Origin: Streptomyces venezuelae ATCC 10712
GTDB lineage: Bacteria > Actinomycetota > Actinomycetes > Streptomycetales > Streptomycetaceae
DNA length: 64,000 bases
Assembly (NCBI RefSeq): GCF_008639165.1
Contig: NZ_CP029197.1
Span: 7,878,001 to 7,942,000, forward strand
Direction: 5' to 3'
Under the pieces are notes generated by a model. That model was given only the letters and a program-made list of their open reading frames with translations. It did no database searches and was not told where the DNA came from. The translations under genes and the position numbers were made by a program. Positions 1 to 8,005 of this stretch are shown here, piece by piece (position 1 is the first letter of the stretch; the number at the start of each line of letters is the position of its first letter).

Positions 1-462
1 GACGAGGAGGCACTGGACCACGTCGCCGCCGACCCGTACGAGTTCGAGCACACCGTGGCAGCGCTCTGCGCCCGGGACGGCTGCACATCGGTGAAGGTGG
101 TCGGGGGCGCGGGTGATCTGGGTGCCGACGTGCTGGCGACCACGGCCGACGGCCGGCGGGTCGTGATCCAGTGCAAGCGGTACGCGCCGGATCACCGCGT
201 CGGTTCGCCGGACCTCCAGCGCTTCGGCGGCACCTGCTGGAGCGTCCACGAGGCCGATGTGGCGGCCTTGGTGACGACCAGTTCGTTCACCGATCCCGCC
301 CTCGACTACGCGGCCTCGTGCGGGATCCTCTGCGTCGACGGGCCCGCCCTGTCCGCGTGGACCGCGTCCGAGGCACCGGCTCCTTGGGACGCCCTCCCTC
401 CGGAGCCGGGAGAGCCGGCGGAGGCGACGGCGGAGACTGAGGCGGAAGCCGCGGCCAGGTGA
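1..462 (+). CDS. Mrr-like restriction endonuclease, C-terminal part (5' end outside window)
   Basis: The reading frame is open from the first base of the window, so the gene is truncated at its 5' end. The visible 153 residues begin with a PYEFEH-type segment and continue through GADVLAT and VIQCKRY. This D-x(n)-QxK pattern matches the catalytic core of the Mrr_cat family, a PD-(D/E)xK fold that cleaves DNA, often methylated DNA. After the catalytic core the helices and strands expected of Mrr_cat continue to about residue 120. The last 35 residues are an Ala/Glu/Pro-rich low-complexity tail. The start codon and any N-terminal domain (membrane anchor, McrB partner or DNA-binding domain) cannot be seen. 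Whether it restricts foreign DNA or has been recruited to another role is unknown. Confidence 0.75.
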   Translation, partial: DEEALDHVAADPYEFEHTVAALCARDGCTSVKVVGGAGDLGADVLATTADGRRVVIQCKRYAPDHRVGSPDLQRFGGTCWSVHEADVAALVTTSSFTDPALDYAASCGILCVDGPALSAWTASEAPAPWDALPPEPGEPAEATAETEAEAAAR

Positions 463-561
463 CGTCGTCGGCCGACGTGGCATCGGCGGGGAGGGGCGTG
501 TCGTCCGTCCAGGCGGTCCGTGAGGCGGACGTCGTCGGGCCCGGCCCGCCGACCGGCCCGG

Positions 562-1647
562 TCAGCCGGCGGGGCGGGAGCCGTCCGCGGCGGACGGGCC
601 GGGCCCGAGGTCGACACGGGCCGCGACGGGGAGGTGGTCGCTCGCGGTCGCGGGCAGGGTCCACGACCCGGTGGCCCGCGCTCCCTTGAGGAGGATCTGG
701 TCGATCCGTACGAGCGGGAAGCTGGCCGGCCAGGTGAGGCCGAAGCCCTCACCGGACGTCGACTGGGCCGAGGCCATGCCGGCGGTGAGCGGGCGCAGGC
801 CCCGGTCGTCGGTGGAACCGTTGAAGTCGCCCATGACGAGCACGCGCGGGGAGCGCTCGGCGCGCAGGAACCCCGCCAGGAGCCCGGCGGCCTCGTCGCG
901 GGTGCCCGAGGTGAAGCCGGTCGCTCCGACCCGGACGGACGGGAGGTGGGCGACGTACACGGCCACCGGGCCGGCGGGAGTGTCGGCCGTCGCGCGCAGG
1001 GCCCGGGTCCACGGCATGATCGGCAGGGCCCGAGCGTTCCGCAGCGGGCGCGTGCTCCACAGGCCGACCGTGCCCTCGTAGAAGTGGTGGGGGTAAGTGG
1101 CGGCCAGCGCACGTTCGTAGGCGGGCGCGGTGTCCGGGGAGAGCTCCTGGAGCGCGACGATGTCGGCCCCGGAGGCGATCAGACTCCGCACGGTGGCTTG
1201 CGGGTCCGGATTGTCCTGGTTGACGTTGTGGCTGACGACGGTGAGATCCCCGCCGGGCGCCGACTTGTCGGCGAGGGTGCCCGCGAAGACCGTCAGCCAG
1301 GCCGCCACCGGCAGGACCAGGGCCGCCGTCGCCGTCCGCGACCGGCGCAGCAGCGCGGGGGCCGCGAGCGCGGGGATCGCGAGGCCCGACCACGGCAACA
1401 CGGTCTCGGCCAGGCTGCTGAGACGGCCGGGGAGGTCGGGCAGGCCCCCGTGGCCGACGAGGACGATGCCGAGGGCGAGCAGGGCGGCGGAGAGCGCGAG
1501 GCTCCTGCCCCTGCGTCCCCGGTGCCCGGCCCGTGCCGCTTCGGGGTCCCTTGGCACTTCTGTGTCCCTCGCCGCTTCCGGGTCCCTCGCCGCTTCCGGG
1601 TCCGCAGGAGCTTCCGGGGCGTCCGCCGGACGGATGGTGGGCGTCAT
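562..1647 (-). CDS. VanJ-like membrane-anchored endonuclease/exonuclease/phosphatase family protein
   Basis: 361 residues. The first 45 residues are cytoplasmic and made of PEAARD-type repeats. Three hydrophobic helices follow (about 48-66, 83-101 and 108-126), and then a complete exo-endo-phosphatase domain. The domain has the family's signature residues: N141 (SHNVN), E168 (LQEL), H234 (AHLP), GDFN at 273-276 and SDH at 336-338. This architecture matches the family of VanJ, a Streptomyces coelicolor teicoplanin-resistance protein whose catalytic domain faces outward and is thought to dephosphorylate undecaprenyl pyrophosphate. The start lies 3 bases after the stop of the D,D-carboxypeptidase gene, so the two are one transcript. 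Family assignment is firm. The lipid-phosphatase role is inferred from architecture and neighbours. Confidence 0.75.
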   Translation of the reverse strand: MTPTIRPADAPEAPADPEAARDPEAARDTEVPRDPEAARAGHRGRRGRSLALSAALLALGIVLVGHGGLPDLPGRLSSLAETVLPWSGLAIPALAAPALLRRSRTATAALVLPVAAWLTVFAGTLADKSAPGGDLTVVSHNVNQDNPDPQATVRSLIASGADIVALQELSPDTAPAYERALAATYPHHFYEGTVGLWSTRPLRNARALPIMPWTRALRATADTPAGPVAVYVAHLPSVRVGATGFTSGTRDEAAGLLAGFLRAERSPRVLVMGDFNGSTDDRGLRPLTAGMASAQSTSGEGFGLTWPASFPLVRIDQILLKGARATGSWTLPATASDHLPVAARVDLGPGPSAADGSRPAG

Positions 1648-1650
1648 GGT

Positions 1651-2598
1651 TCAGCCCTCCCGGGTCAGGCTGTCGCGGAGCCCCGCGATCAGGCGCCGAC
1701 TGCTGTCGACGGCCTCCCGGAGGCCCTCGGAGGGCGTGGTGTCCGCCCGCTGGTGCATCACCGCGCCGACGAGAAGGCGGGTCGCGCCGCCCACGCGCAC
1801 CTCGCAGGCCCACAGCAGGTTGCCACCCGCCGGAGTGCTGGAGCCGGTCTTGATGCCGACGACGCCCGGGGTGTCCAGGAGGGGGTTGGTGTTGGTGATC
1901 GTGCCGACGCCGGGCACGGTCACGGACCGGGTGCCCACGATCTCCCGGAACACGGCGTTCTTCATCGCCTTGCGGGCCAGGGCCAGCTGGTCCGCCGCGG
2001 TGCTCGTGGTGGTGACCTCGATGCCGCTCGCCCCGGTGTACGTCGAGTCCTTCATGCCCAGACCGCCGGCGGTGCGCTGCATCTTCTCCGCGAACGCTTC
2101 CTGGGTCCCGGAGTCCCACCGGGCCAGCAGCCGCGCGACGTTGTTCCCCGACGGGATCAACAGCATCTCCAGCAGCTGGCGTTGGGAGTACCGCCGGCCG
2201 GCCTGGAGCGGCACCGTGGACTCGCCGCCGACGCCCACCTCGTACGCGGCCTGCCGGTCCACCTCGATCATCGGCCCCGACTCGCCCGGCTTCAGCGGGT
2301 GCTCCTCAAGGATGACGTGGGCGGTCATCACCTTCGTCAGGCTCGCGATGGGAACGGGCCGCCCGTCGCCCCGTGTGCCGACCGGACCGGACCCTTCGAG
2401 GGCGACCGCGCTCTGCCCGCCCTTCGGCCACGGGAGCGCCCCGTCGTCGACGACGACCCGGCCCCGCCCCCCGTCCGGGTACGGCACCGTGGCCGAACCG
2501 TCCACCGTCCCGGCCACGGCGACGCCCAGGCCGGTCAGAAGGAGCAGGGCCAGTGCGCCGCCCGCGACGCGGTTGCGGTGCGAGGGAGAAAGGGACAT
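1651..2598 (-). CDS. Secreted D-alanyl-D-alanine carboxypeptidase (PBP5/S11 family)
   Basis: 315 residues starting at the ATG preceded by GGAGGTGG. An N-terminal hydrophobic helix (residues 12-32) is a signal peptide or anchor. The three active-site motifs of the S11 penicillin-binding family are present in order: SLTK (S86 nucleophile, K89), SGN (150-152) and KTG (250-252). The enzyme should remove the terminal D-Ala from peptidoglycan pentapeptides outside the membrane, limiting cross-linking and removing the D-Ala-D-Ala target of glycopeptides. It lacks the C-terminal amphipathic helix of classical PBP5, as many Streptomyces homologues do. It lies downstream of a two-component pair and 3 bases upstream of the VanJ-like gene, which supports a cell-wall stress role. 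A hairpin sits just upstream of its ribosome-binding site. Confidence 0.88.
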   Translation of the reverse strand: MSLSPSHRNRVAGGALALLLLTGLGVAVAGTVDGSATVPYPDGGRGRVVVDDGALPWPKGGQSAVALEGSGPVGTRGDGRPVPIASLTKVMTAHVILEEHPLKPGESGPMIEVDRQAAYEVGVGGESTVPLQAGRRYSQRQLLEMLLIPSGNNVARLLARWDSGTQEAFAEKMQRTAGGLGMKDSTYTGASGIEVTTTSTAADQLALARKAMKNAVFREIVGTRSVTVPGVGTITNTNPLLDTPGVVGIKTGSSTPAGGNLLWACEVRVGGATRLLVGAVMHQRADTTPSEGLREAVDSSRRLIAGLRDSLTREG

Positions 2599-2612
2599 CG
2601 GGCCACCTCCGG

Positions 2613-2641
2613 GGCTGCCGTACGGAATCGGTACGGCAGCC
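2613..2641 (-). promoter_or_regulatory. Perfect hairpin just upstream of the carboxypeptidase ribosome-binding site
   Basis: Arms at 2613-2623 and 2631-2641 are an exact 11-bp inverted repeat around a 7-base loop. On the minus strand the hairpin ends a few bases before the GGAGGTGG of the carboxypeptidase gene. It could be a factor-independent terminator for the histidine-kinase transcript, an mRNA structure that tunes translation, or an operator palindrome. The sequence alone does not decide. Confidence 0.6.
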
Positions 2642-2710
2642 AGGCTGCGGGCCCGGTGTGTCAGGACGGCGAAGGCGAGCGCTTCAGGGGAGCTCGGGAA
2701 CGCGTCGGCT

Positions 2711-2730
2711 GTGTATCGGGCGTGTATCGG
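2711..2730 (-). promoter_or_regulatory. Candidate response-regulator operator (two 9-bp direct repeats, 11 bp apart)
   Basis: The motif GTGTATCGG occurs exactly twice, at 2711-2719 and 2722-2730. Read toward the carboxypeptidase gene it is CCGATACAC-N2-CCGATACAC. Tandem half-sites with an 11-bp period are the usual layout of OmpR/PhoB-type regulator sites, and such a regulator is encoded at 4099-4815. The site is about 110 bp upstream of the carboxypeptidase start. The match is by layout only. No promoter hexamers are clear nearby. Confidence 0.4.
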
Positions 2731-2745
2731 CGGGGGTGGACCGGT

Positions 2746-2769
2746 GGGGGTGTGGGGGTGTGGGGGTGT
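2746..2769 (+). repeat. Three tandem GGGGGTGT units, a G-quadruplex-prone tract
   Basis: Three consecutive 8-bp units, each with five G residues, are followed by further GGG runs to about 2790. The tract lies in the 239-bp gap between the kinase stop and the carboxypeptidase start. The G-rich strand is the non-transcribed-sense strand for these minus-strand genes, so any quadruplex would form in the template DNA rather than the mRNA. Confidence 0.6.
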
Positions 2770-2837
2770 GTCGGTGGGCGGGGCTGTGGGGTCGGACCCT
2801 CGACCGGTGCTTCGGTGGCGAGCTCCCCGCGTGACGC

Positions 2838-4085
2838 CTACGTGCCGGACGTGCCGGACACACCGGACGCGCCGCGGCATTCCGCCGGCAGGCGAAGCGT
2901 CGCCACCGCTCCTCCGTCCTCGGGATGGTTCGCGAAGGACAGCGCCGCGCCGATCACGGCCGCCTGGCCGCTCGCGATCGTCAGGCCCAGGCCGTGCCCG
3001 CGGCCCCGTTCGGCGCTGCCCGTCCGGAACCGCTGGGGACCGTCGGCCAGGAGGTCCGCCGGGAAGCCCGGGCCGTGGTCCCGGACCGTGATCGTCCGGC
3101 CGGAGACGGTGATCTCCACGGGGCCCGCGCCGTGGCGGTGGGCGTTGACGGCGAGGTTGGCGACGATCCGGTCCAGCCGCCGCGGATCCGTGTCGGCCAC
3201 CGCCGGCTCGTCGGCGGTCACCCGGGCCGTCGTCCCGGTCCGCGCCACCGACTCCCGGACGAGCTCGGCGAGGACCACCGGCCGGAACTGGGCTTCCTCG
3301 GCCCCGGCGTCGAGCCGGGAGATCTCCAGCAGGTCCTCGATCAGGTCCCGCAGCACCCCGATCCGGTCCCTGACCATGTCGGTGACCTCGCCCTCGGGCA
3401 ACAGCCCGGCCGAGGTGACCAGGCCCATCAGCGGGGTGCGCAGTTCGTGGGCGACGTCGGCGGTGAAACGCTGCTCGGTCGCGATGCGCTGCTGCAGGCT
3501 GTCGGCCATGGAGTCGACGACGGCCCCGATCTCCCCGATCTCGTCGACGCCGCCACGGCTCGTCTCGGTACGGGCGTCCAGGTCGCCCGCGGTGATGCGG
3601 CGTGCCGTGCGGGCCACCCGGCGCAGCCGTCGTGCCGGCAGTTCGGTCGCGAGGACCGCGACCGGGACGACGATGCCGAGGGTGAGCAGCGAGTACTTCC
3701 ACATGTGCCGGTCCAGGGCCTGGCGGGTGAGGAGGTCGGCGGTCATGTCGACCCTGGTCGCGTAGAGCTGCCCGTCCTGCGTCCGCGCGGCCCAGAAGAC
3801 GGGGGCCGGGGGCCGGTTGTCGTACAGGGTGGCGGTGCCGTCGCGTCGGACCTGCCGCAGCAGGACGTCGGGGAGCGCGGTGGGCTGGGTCGTGGTGCCC
3901 TCCCGTACGACGGGATCGAGGGCGGCCAGTGCCTTGCCCGCGCCCTCGTGCATCGACCGCCGCAGGGTCGACTCGTGGACGAGCACGCCCACCGTGAGGG
4001 CCATGGCGGTGCACGCGAGGCCGACGAGGAGAACGATCTTCCAGCGCAGCGACCGGAGGTTGAGCAGCGCGCGTACGGGGGTCAT
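2838..4085 (-). CDS. Two-component sensor histidine kinase
   Basis: 415 residues. Two membrane helices (about 15-35 and 131-150) flank a short extracytoplasmic sensor region of about 95 residues. A HAMP linker follows (about 148-205). The dimerisation/phosphoacceptor box FTADVAHELRTPL has H213 as the phosphorylated residue. The ATP-binding domain has an N-box (NLAVNAHRHG), DHGPGFP and a GRGHGLGL-type G2 box. AAGGAG overlaps the end of the upstream regulator gene, 13 bases before, so the pair is co-expressed. The small sensor domain is typical of kinases that detect envelope perturbation or bind ligands near the membrane. The signal is unknown, but the two downstream cell-wall genes suggest a peptidoglycan or lipid II cue. 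The C-terminus ends in Gly/Ser/Thr repeats. Confidence 0.85.
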   Translation of the reverse strand: MTPVRALLNLRSLRWKIVLLVGLACTAMALTVGVLVHESTLRRSMHEGAGKALAALDPVVREGTTTQPTALPDVLLRQVRRDGTATLYDNRPPAPVFWAARTQDGQLYATRVDMTADLLTRQALDRHMWKYSLLTLGIVVPVAVLATELPARRLRRVARTARRITAGDLDARTETSRGGVDEIGEIGAVVDSMADSLQQRIATEQRFTADVAHELRTPLMGLVTSAGLLPEGEVTDMVRDRIGVLRDLIEDLLEISRLDAGAEEAQFRPVVLAELVRESVARTGTTARVTADEPAVADTDPRRLDRIVANLAVNAHRHGAGPVEITVSGRTITVRDHGPGFPADLLADGPQRFRTGSAERGRGHGLGLTIASGQAAVIGAALSFANHPEDGGAVATLRLPAECRGASGVSGTSGT

Positions 4086-4098
4086 CCGGAGCTCTCCT

Positions 4099-4815
4099 TC
4101 AGCGCCGCAGCTTGTAGCCGAAGCCCCGGACCGTCTCGATGCGGTCGGCTCCGATCTTCCTGCGCAGCCGCTGGACGCAGAGGTCGACGACCCGGGTGTC
4201 GCCGTCCCAGCCGTAGTCCCAGACGTTGCGCAGCAGGGTCTGGCGGTCGAGCACGATCCCCGGGTGGGCGGAGAACTCCAGGAGCAGCCGCAGTTCGGAC
4301 GGGGCCAGGGCGATCTCCTGCCCGTCCCGTCGTACTTCGAGGGCGGCGGGGTCGATGGTCAGGTCGCCGAAGACGAGCAGACCGGCCGGGCCGGGGGCGC
4401 CGGGGCCGGCGGGCGGCGGGGCGGCGGCGGAGGCCCGGCGGAGCAGGGAGCGGATGCGGGCGACCAGGACGGCGGTGTCGACCGGCTTGACCACGTAGTC
4501 GTCGGCCCCCGCCTCCAGCCCGGAGACCACGTCGAGGGCGTCGCCGCGTGCGGACATCATGAGGATCGGCGCGGTGCTGGTCTCCCTGATGCGGCGGCAG
4601 AGCCCGATGCCGTCCAGGGCCGGCAGCATGACGTCGAGCAGCAGCAGGTCGTGCTGTCCCGCACGGAAGAGTTCGAGTCCGGTCAGTCCGTCGCCGGCGA
4701 CGGACACGTGGTAGCCGTAACGTTCCAGCGCCATCGCGACGGACTTGCGGATCACCTCGTCGTCCTCGACGAGCAGGATCGTCACGGGTGTGGGCTCGGA
4801 CTCAGACGGGGGCAT
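4099..4815 (-). CDS. OmpR/PhoB-family response regulator
   Basis: 238 residues from the ATG at 4815, which has GGAAG six bases upstream. A second possible start is the GTG at 4785, directly before TILLVEDDE. The receiver domain (11-125) has the acidic pocket EDD, the phosphoacceptor D61 (LLLLDVMLP) and the conserved KP pair (VVKPVDT). After an Ala/Pro linker the winged-helix domain (about 145-238) ends with the family's DLCVQRLRRKIG and VRGFGYKL segments. It is the cognate partner of the kinase immediately downstream. Its gene is divergent from the secreted protease at 5007, so the 191-bp gap must carry both promoters. A plausible target site with 11-bp spaced repeats lies at 2711-2730. Confidence 0.88.
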   Translation of the reverse strand: MPPSESEPTPVTILLVEDDEVIRKSVAMALERYGYHVSVAGDGLTGLELFRAGQHDLLLLDVMLPALDGIGLCRRIRETSTAPILMMSARGDALDVVSGLEAGADDYVVKPVDTAVLVARIRSLLRRASAAAPPPAGPGAPGPAGLLVFGDLTIDPAALEVRRDGQEIALAPSELRLLLEFSAHPGIVLDRQTLLRNVWDYGWDGDTRVVDLCVQRLRRKIGADRIETVRGFGYKLRR

Positions 4816-5006
4816 GCGTCGCTTCCATCGGGGGTGATCGGCGGGACTCCCATCATGCCGCACCTCCATCTCCACGCTGGTGCACCCCACCGGCTCCCCC
4901 CGGGGGCCACCCCCACCGCACTCCGGCCCGCTGTCCGGATGGTCCGGTGGATCTTGGAACGAGGAGGGTGGACGAGCACTCCCGTTCCACGAAAGAAGGC
5001 CCCTCT
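4816..5006. promoter_or_regulatory. Divergent promoter region between response regulator and trypsin-like protease
   Basis: This 191-bp gap separates two genes transcribed away from each other, so it must hold a promoter for each. The ribosome-binding site of the protease (GAAAGAAGG, 4991-4999) is clear. I do not see convincing -35/-10 pairs on either strand, which is common for regulated Streptomyces promoters. Confidence 0.5.
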
Positions 5007-5822
5007 GTGTTCAGCCTGAAGTCCGTCGGGCGCCGCGCGGCGCGTACCGCCGTCGTCGGCGCCCTCGCCGCCGCGACCTGCGCCACCCTGCTCGCCGGCG
5101 GCGCCGGGGCGATCGTCAACGGCACTGATTCCACTGAGCGTTACCCGTTCATGGCGACCATCCCCGAGTCGGCGCCCAAGTACGGGGTGTACGACGGCAA
5201 CTGCGGCGCGACGCTGATCGACCCCCGCTGGGTGCTGACCGCCGCCCACTGCGTGACCGGCGACGGCCTGGTCCTCGACGGCACCGTCCGGATCGGCAGC
5301 GAGGCGCGGAAGTCCGGGGGCACCGTCCGGGCCATCGAACGGACGGTCGTCCATCCCGGCTTCGTGAGCGGTGCCGGGCAGGGCCCCAACAAGAACGACA
5401 TCGCCCTGGTCCGCCTCGACCGCCCGGTCACCGAGAAGCCGATCCGCATCGCGGAGCGCGCCGGCCGGCCCGGCACCCCGACCCGCGTCCTGGGCTTCGG
5501 CACCACCGTCGACGGCGAACTGAAGTTCGCGGAGCGGCTGCAGGAGCTCGAGACCCGCAGGGGCGCCGCCGGCGAATGCGCCCCCGGCTACGCCGCCCGG
5601 ACCCGGCTCTGCACGATCAGCCGGGTGCCCGGGGCCATGGCCTGCCGCGGCGACTCCGGCGGGCCGCAGCTCCAGAAGGGCCGGAACGGGAGGTGGGAGC
5701 TGATCGGCGCCACGTCCGGTCCCGGCGCCCCGGGAGTCGCCTGCTCGGCCGGGCCCGGCCTCTACACCGACGTGCTCGCCTACGCGGACTGGATCCGCAA
5801 GACCCTCGGGCACCACCGCTGA
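5007..5822 (+). CDS. Secreted trypsin-like serine protease (S1 family)
   Basis: 271 residues from a GTG placed 7 bases after GAAAGAAGG. The first 33 residues are a typical signal peptide (Arg-rich start, hydrophobic core, AGGAGA). Mature trypsin-like chains begin at IVNG, here residues 36-39. The catalytic triad is visible as H81 (TAAHC), D131 (NDIAL) and S217 (GDSGGP). Cysteines C66/C82 and C191-C246 are placed as in other bacterial trypsins. It should be exported and cleave peptide bonds outside the cell. With only about two residues between signal peptide and IVNG there is almost no propeptide, as in Streptomyces griseus trypsin-type enzymes. Specificity cannot be set safely. The gene stands alone and is followed by a hairpin. 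Confidence 0.88.
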   Translation: MFSLKSVGRRAARTAVVGALAAATCATLLAGGAGAIVNGTDSTERYPFMATIPESAPKYGVYDGNCGATLIDPRWVLTAAHCVTGDGLVLDGTVRIGSEARKSGGTVRAIERTVVHPGFVSGAGQGPNKNDIALVRLDRPVTEKPIRIAERAGRPGTPTRVLGFGTTVDGELKFAERLQELETRRGAAGECAPGYAARTRLCTISRVPGAMACRGDSGGPQLQKGRNGRWELIGATSGPGAPGVACSAGPGLYTDVLAYADWIRKTLGHHR

Positions 5823-5907
5823 CCCCGGTCACGGCATCCGTGAAACACGCGGAACAGGACGCAACCCCGGGCCTCCCCGGACGTCTGTCGGAATGAAGCC
5901 ACCGCAC

Positions 5908-5932
5908 GGCGCCGGGAACCACTCCCGGCGCC
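5908..5932 (+). terminator. Hairpin terminator after the trypsin-like protease
   Basis: A perfect 10-bp GC-rich inverted repeat (5908-5917 and 5923-5932) with a 5-base loop lies about 85 bases after the protease stop. It has no T-tract, as is usual for Streptomyces terminators. Confidence 0.65.
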
Positions 5933-6009
5933 GCACGCGCGGAACGCGGGGAAATCCTCCCGGCGCCCCCGCGCACGGCACACCGTTCACCGCCCCTGGA
6001 GACCGTCCC

Positions 6010-7203
6010 TTGCATCACGACGCCACACCCACGGCCGCTCGCCGCCCCCTGATCCGCGCCCGCACGCTCGCCGTGTCCACGGCCGCCCTCCTCGTGCCGC
6101 AGGCCCTGGCGGGAAGCGCCGCGGCCGCCGAGACCCCCGACGCCCCGACCCGGCGCGCCGAGGGCGTCGCCGCCGTCACCTACGACCTGGGCGACCAGGC
6201 CTACCGACTCCCCGGCACCGGCGAGCCGGTCGAGATCGCCGGGACCGTGCACTACCCGAAGGACCTCGGCAGCACCCCGCGCCCCCTCGTCGTCCAGCTG
6301 CACGGCCTCCACGAGACCTGCGCGGACCGGGACGCGGAGGCCGCCCGCGACGCCGCCGTACGCGCCGGGGACTGGGCAGCGGCGGACGCCGCCGACCGGA
6401 AGCTGTACAGCTGGCCCTGCGCCCCCGGCATCCGCCCCCTCGCCAACGACCGCGGCTACGACTACCTCGGCGAGGAACTCGCCCGCCGCGGCTTCGTCGT
6501 GGTGTCCGTCCGCGCCAACGGCATCAACGCCGCGTCGCTGTGGGGCGACGACAACGCCTCCGCACGGGCCGACCTGATCAACAAGCACCTCGCCCTGTGG
6601 CAGCGGCTCAGCGCCTCCGGCCGGGGCGGTCTCGCCGGCGCGTTCCGCGACGCGGCCACGGGCAAGCCGCGCGCCGTCGACTTCCGGCACCGCGTCGACC
6701 TGAACAGGGTCGGCACCATGGGCCACTCCCGCGGCGGCGCCGGGGTGACCTGGCAGGCGGCCGACCGCCACGAGGCCCAGTGGCCCGCCGGGGTCAAGGT
6801 CAGGGCCGTGCTCGCGCTGGCCCCCGCGTACAACGTCATGACCGAGGACATGACCGCGTACGAGATCACCGGCACCCCGATGTCCGTGATCCGCGGGAGC
6901 TGCGACGGCCAGGTCGGCCCCGACGCCCTGTCCTTCGCCGCCGACGCGACCGCGCGGAGCACCGCCGGGTTCCACTCGGCGGAGATCCCCGGCGCCAACC
7001 ACCACTACTTCAACACCCGGTGGTCGCCGGAGAGCGGCGAGGTCGCCGCCCGCGACGACGCCTCCCACGACGACGCCCACCCGGGACGGTGCACCGACCC
7101 CGGGGGCTCCACGTTCCACCCCCAGCTCACCGAGGCCGCCCAGCGCGGGATCGGCGTGGCCCACGCCGTGGCGTTCTTCCGCCGGTACCTCGACCGGCCG
7201 TAG
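6010..7203 (+). CDS. Secreted alpha/beta hydrolase
   Basis: 397 residues if it starts at the TTG at 6010, which has GGAG eight bases upstream and gives a clean signal peptide (residues about 13-42, ending GSAAAAE). The frame is open from an ATG at 5893, but that start would place 39 unlikely residues ahead of the signal peptide and would read through the terminator hairpin. The mature protein has an alpha/beta-hydrolase core: VVQLHGLHE oxyanion segment, nucleophile elbow GHSRGG with S240, an acid-bearing segment near GSCDGQVG and the catalytic His region GANHHYF. Substrates in this family are esters, lipids or polymers. Nothing here indicates which one. It is flanked by a protease and a lipid phosphatase but has no clear operon partner. 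Confidence 0.75.
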   Translation: MHHDATPTAARRPLIRARTLAVSTAALLVPQALAGSAAAAETPDAPTRRAEGVAAVTYDLGDQAYRLPGTGEPVEIAGTVHYPKDLGSTPRPLVVQLHGLHETCADRDAEAARDAAVRAGDWAAADAADRKLYSWPCAPGIRPLANDRGYDYLGEELARRGFVVVSVRANGINAASLWGDDNASARADLINKHLALWQRLSASGRGGLAGAFRDAATGKPRAVDFRHRVDLNRVGTMGHSRGGAGVTWQAADRHEAQWPAGVKVRAVLALAPAYNVMTEDMTAYEITGTPMSVIRGSCDGQVGPDALSFAADATARSTAGFHSAEIPGANHHYFNTRWSPESGEVAARDDASHDDAHPGRCTDPGGSTFHPQLTEAAQRGIGVAHAVAFFRRYLDRP

Positions 7204-7272
7204 CCGCCCGGCCCGTTCCCGCCCGCGGTATAGGCTCGCCGGAGGATGGATCGGACACGACAGGGGGGTCGC

Positions 7273-7998
7273 GTGGGACCGTCTGGCCGGAACGGACCTG
7301 AGACGGCCCCGTACCGCGGGCCCGTGGCGCCGGGGGAGCGGGTGACCGGCCGGCCCGCTCGCCCGGCACTGCCCCCGCGGCTGCGCGGACCGCTCGGCCT
7401 CGTGTCGGTCCTCGCCGCGCTCGCGGTCCTCGCCCTCGGCGTCCTGTACGCCGACGCGGGCCGCCCCGGCACGGTGGACGCGCGGCTCGTGGCGGCGCTG
7501 GACGGGGCTCCACCGGGCCGGCAGGTCGCCGTCGCCACGGACTTCCTCGGCGAGCCCGTCGGGGCCGCGCTGCTCGTCGCGGCCCTGGTGACGGGCTGTC
7601 TGCTCCTGCGACGGCCCCGTGCGGCGGTGCTCGTCGTCGTCGGCCCCGGCCTCGCCGTGGCGGCGACGAAGGTGCTCAAACACCTGGTGGGACGCACCAT
7701 CCACGGCGACGGGAACCTGTCCTACCCGAGCGGGCACACCGCCTTCCTCACCGCCGTGGCCCTCGCCGTCGCCCTGCTGGTGGCCGGCCGGCCCGCCCTC
7801 GGCAGGACGGCCGGCACGGCCATCGTCCTCGCCGCGGCCCTGGCCGCCGGCGCCGCCATGGGCTGGGCGCAGGTCGTCCTGAGCGCGCACTATCCGACCG
7901 ACACCCTGGGCGGCCTGTGCACCGCCCTCGCGGTGGTCCCGGCGGCCGCCCGGCTGCTCGACCGGGCGGCCGACGCGGCCGGGCGGGCCCGCGGCTGA
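7273..7998 (+). CDS. PAP2-family membrane lipid phosphatase
   Basis: 241 residues from the GTG at 7273, which is preceded by AGGGGGG. An ATG at 7246 is in frame but overlaps its own GGAGG, so it is less likely. Five or six membrane helices are visible. The phosphatase signature is spread as expected: K-x(n)-R near 133-141, PSGH at 152-155, and the final SAHYPTD (H206, D210). The family removes phosphate from lipid phosphates such as undecaprenyl pyrophosphate or phosphatidic acid on the outer face of the membrane. Given the neighbouring polysaccharide locus, recycling of the undecaprenyl carrier is plausible but unproven. Its stop is only 7 bases from the last gene of that locus on the opposite strand. 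Confidence 0.8.
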   Translation: MGPSGRNGPETAPYRGPVAPGERVTGRPARPALPPRLRGPLGLVSVLAALAVLALGVLYADAGRPGTVDARLVAALDGAPPGRQVAVATDFLGEPVGAALLVAALVTGCLLLRRPRAAVLVVVGPGLAVAATKVLKHLVGRTIHGDGNLSYPSGHTAFLTAVALAVALLVAGRPALGRTAGTAIVLAAALAAGAAMGWAQVVLSAHYPTDTLGGLCTALAVVPAAARLLDRAADAAGRARG

Positions 7999-8005
7999 CG
8001 CCGGG

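Noticed and set aside
520..3765. 1081-codon open frame on the plus strand opposite the phosphatase, carboxypeptidase and kinase genes
   Set aside because: Arg/Gly/Pro-rich composition without recognisable domains. It mirrors real minus-strand genes, a usual effect of high GC content.
5893..6009. N-terminal extension of the secreted alpha/beta hydrolase
   Set aside because: It would translate through a terminator hairpin and place 39 residues ahead of the signal peptide. The TTG at 6010 has a ribosome-binding site.
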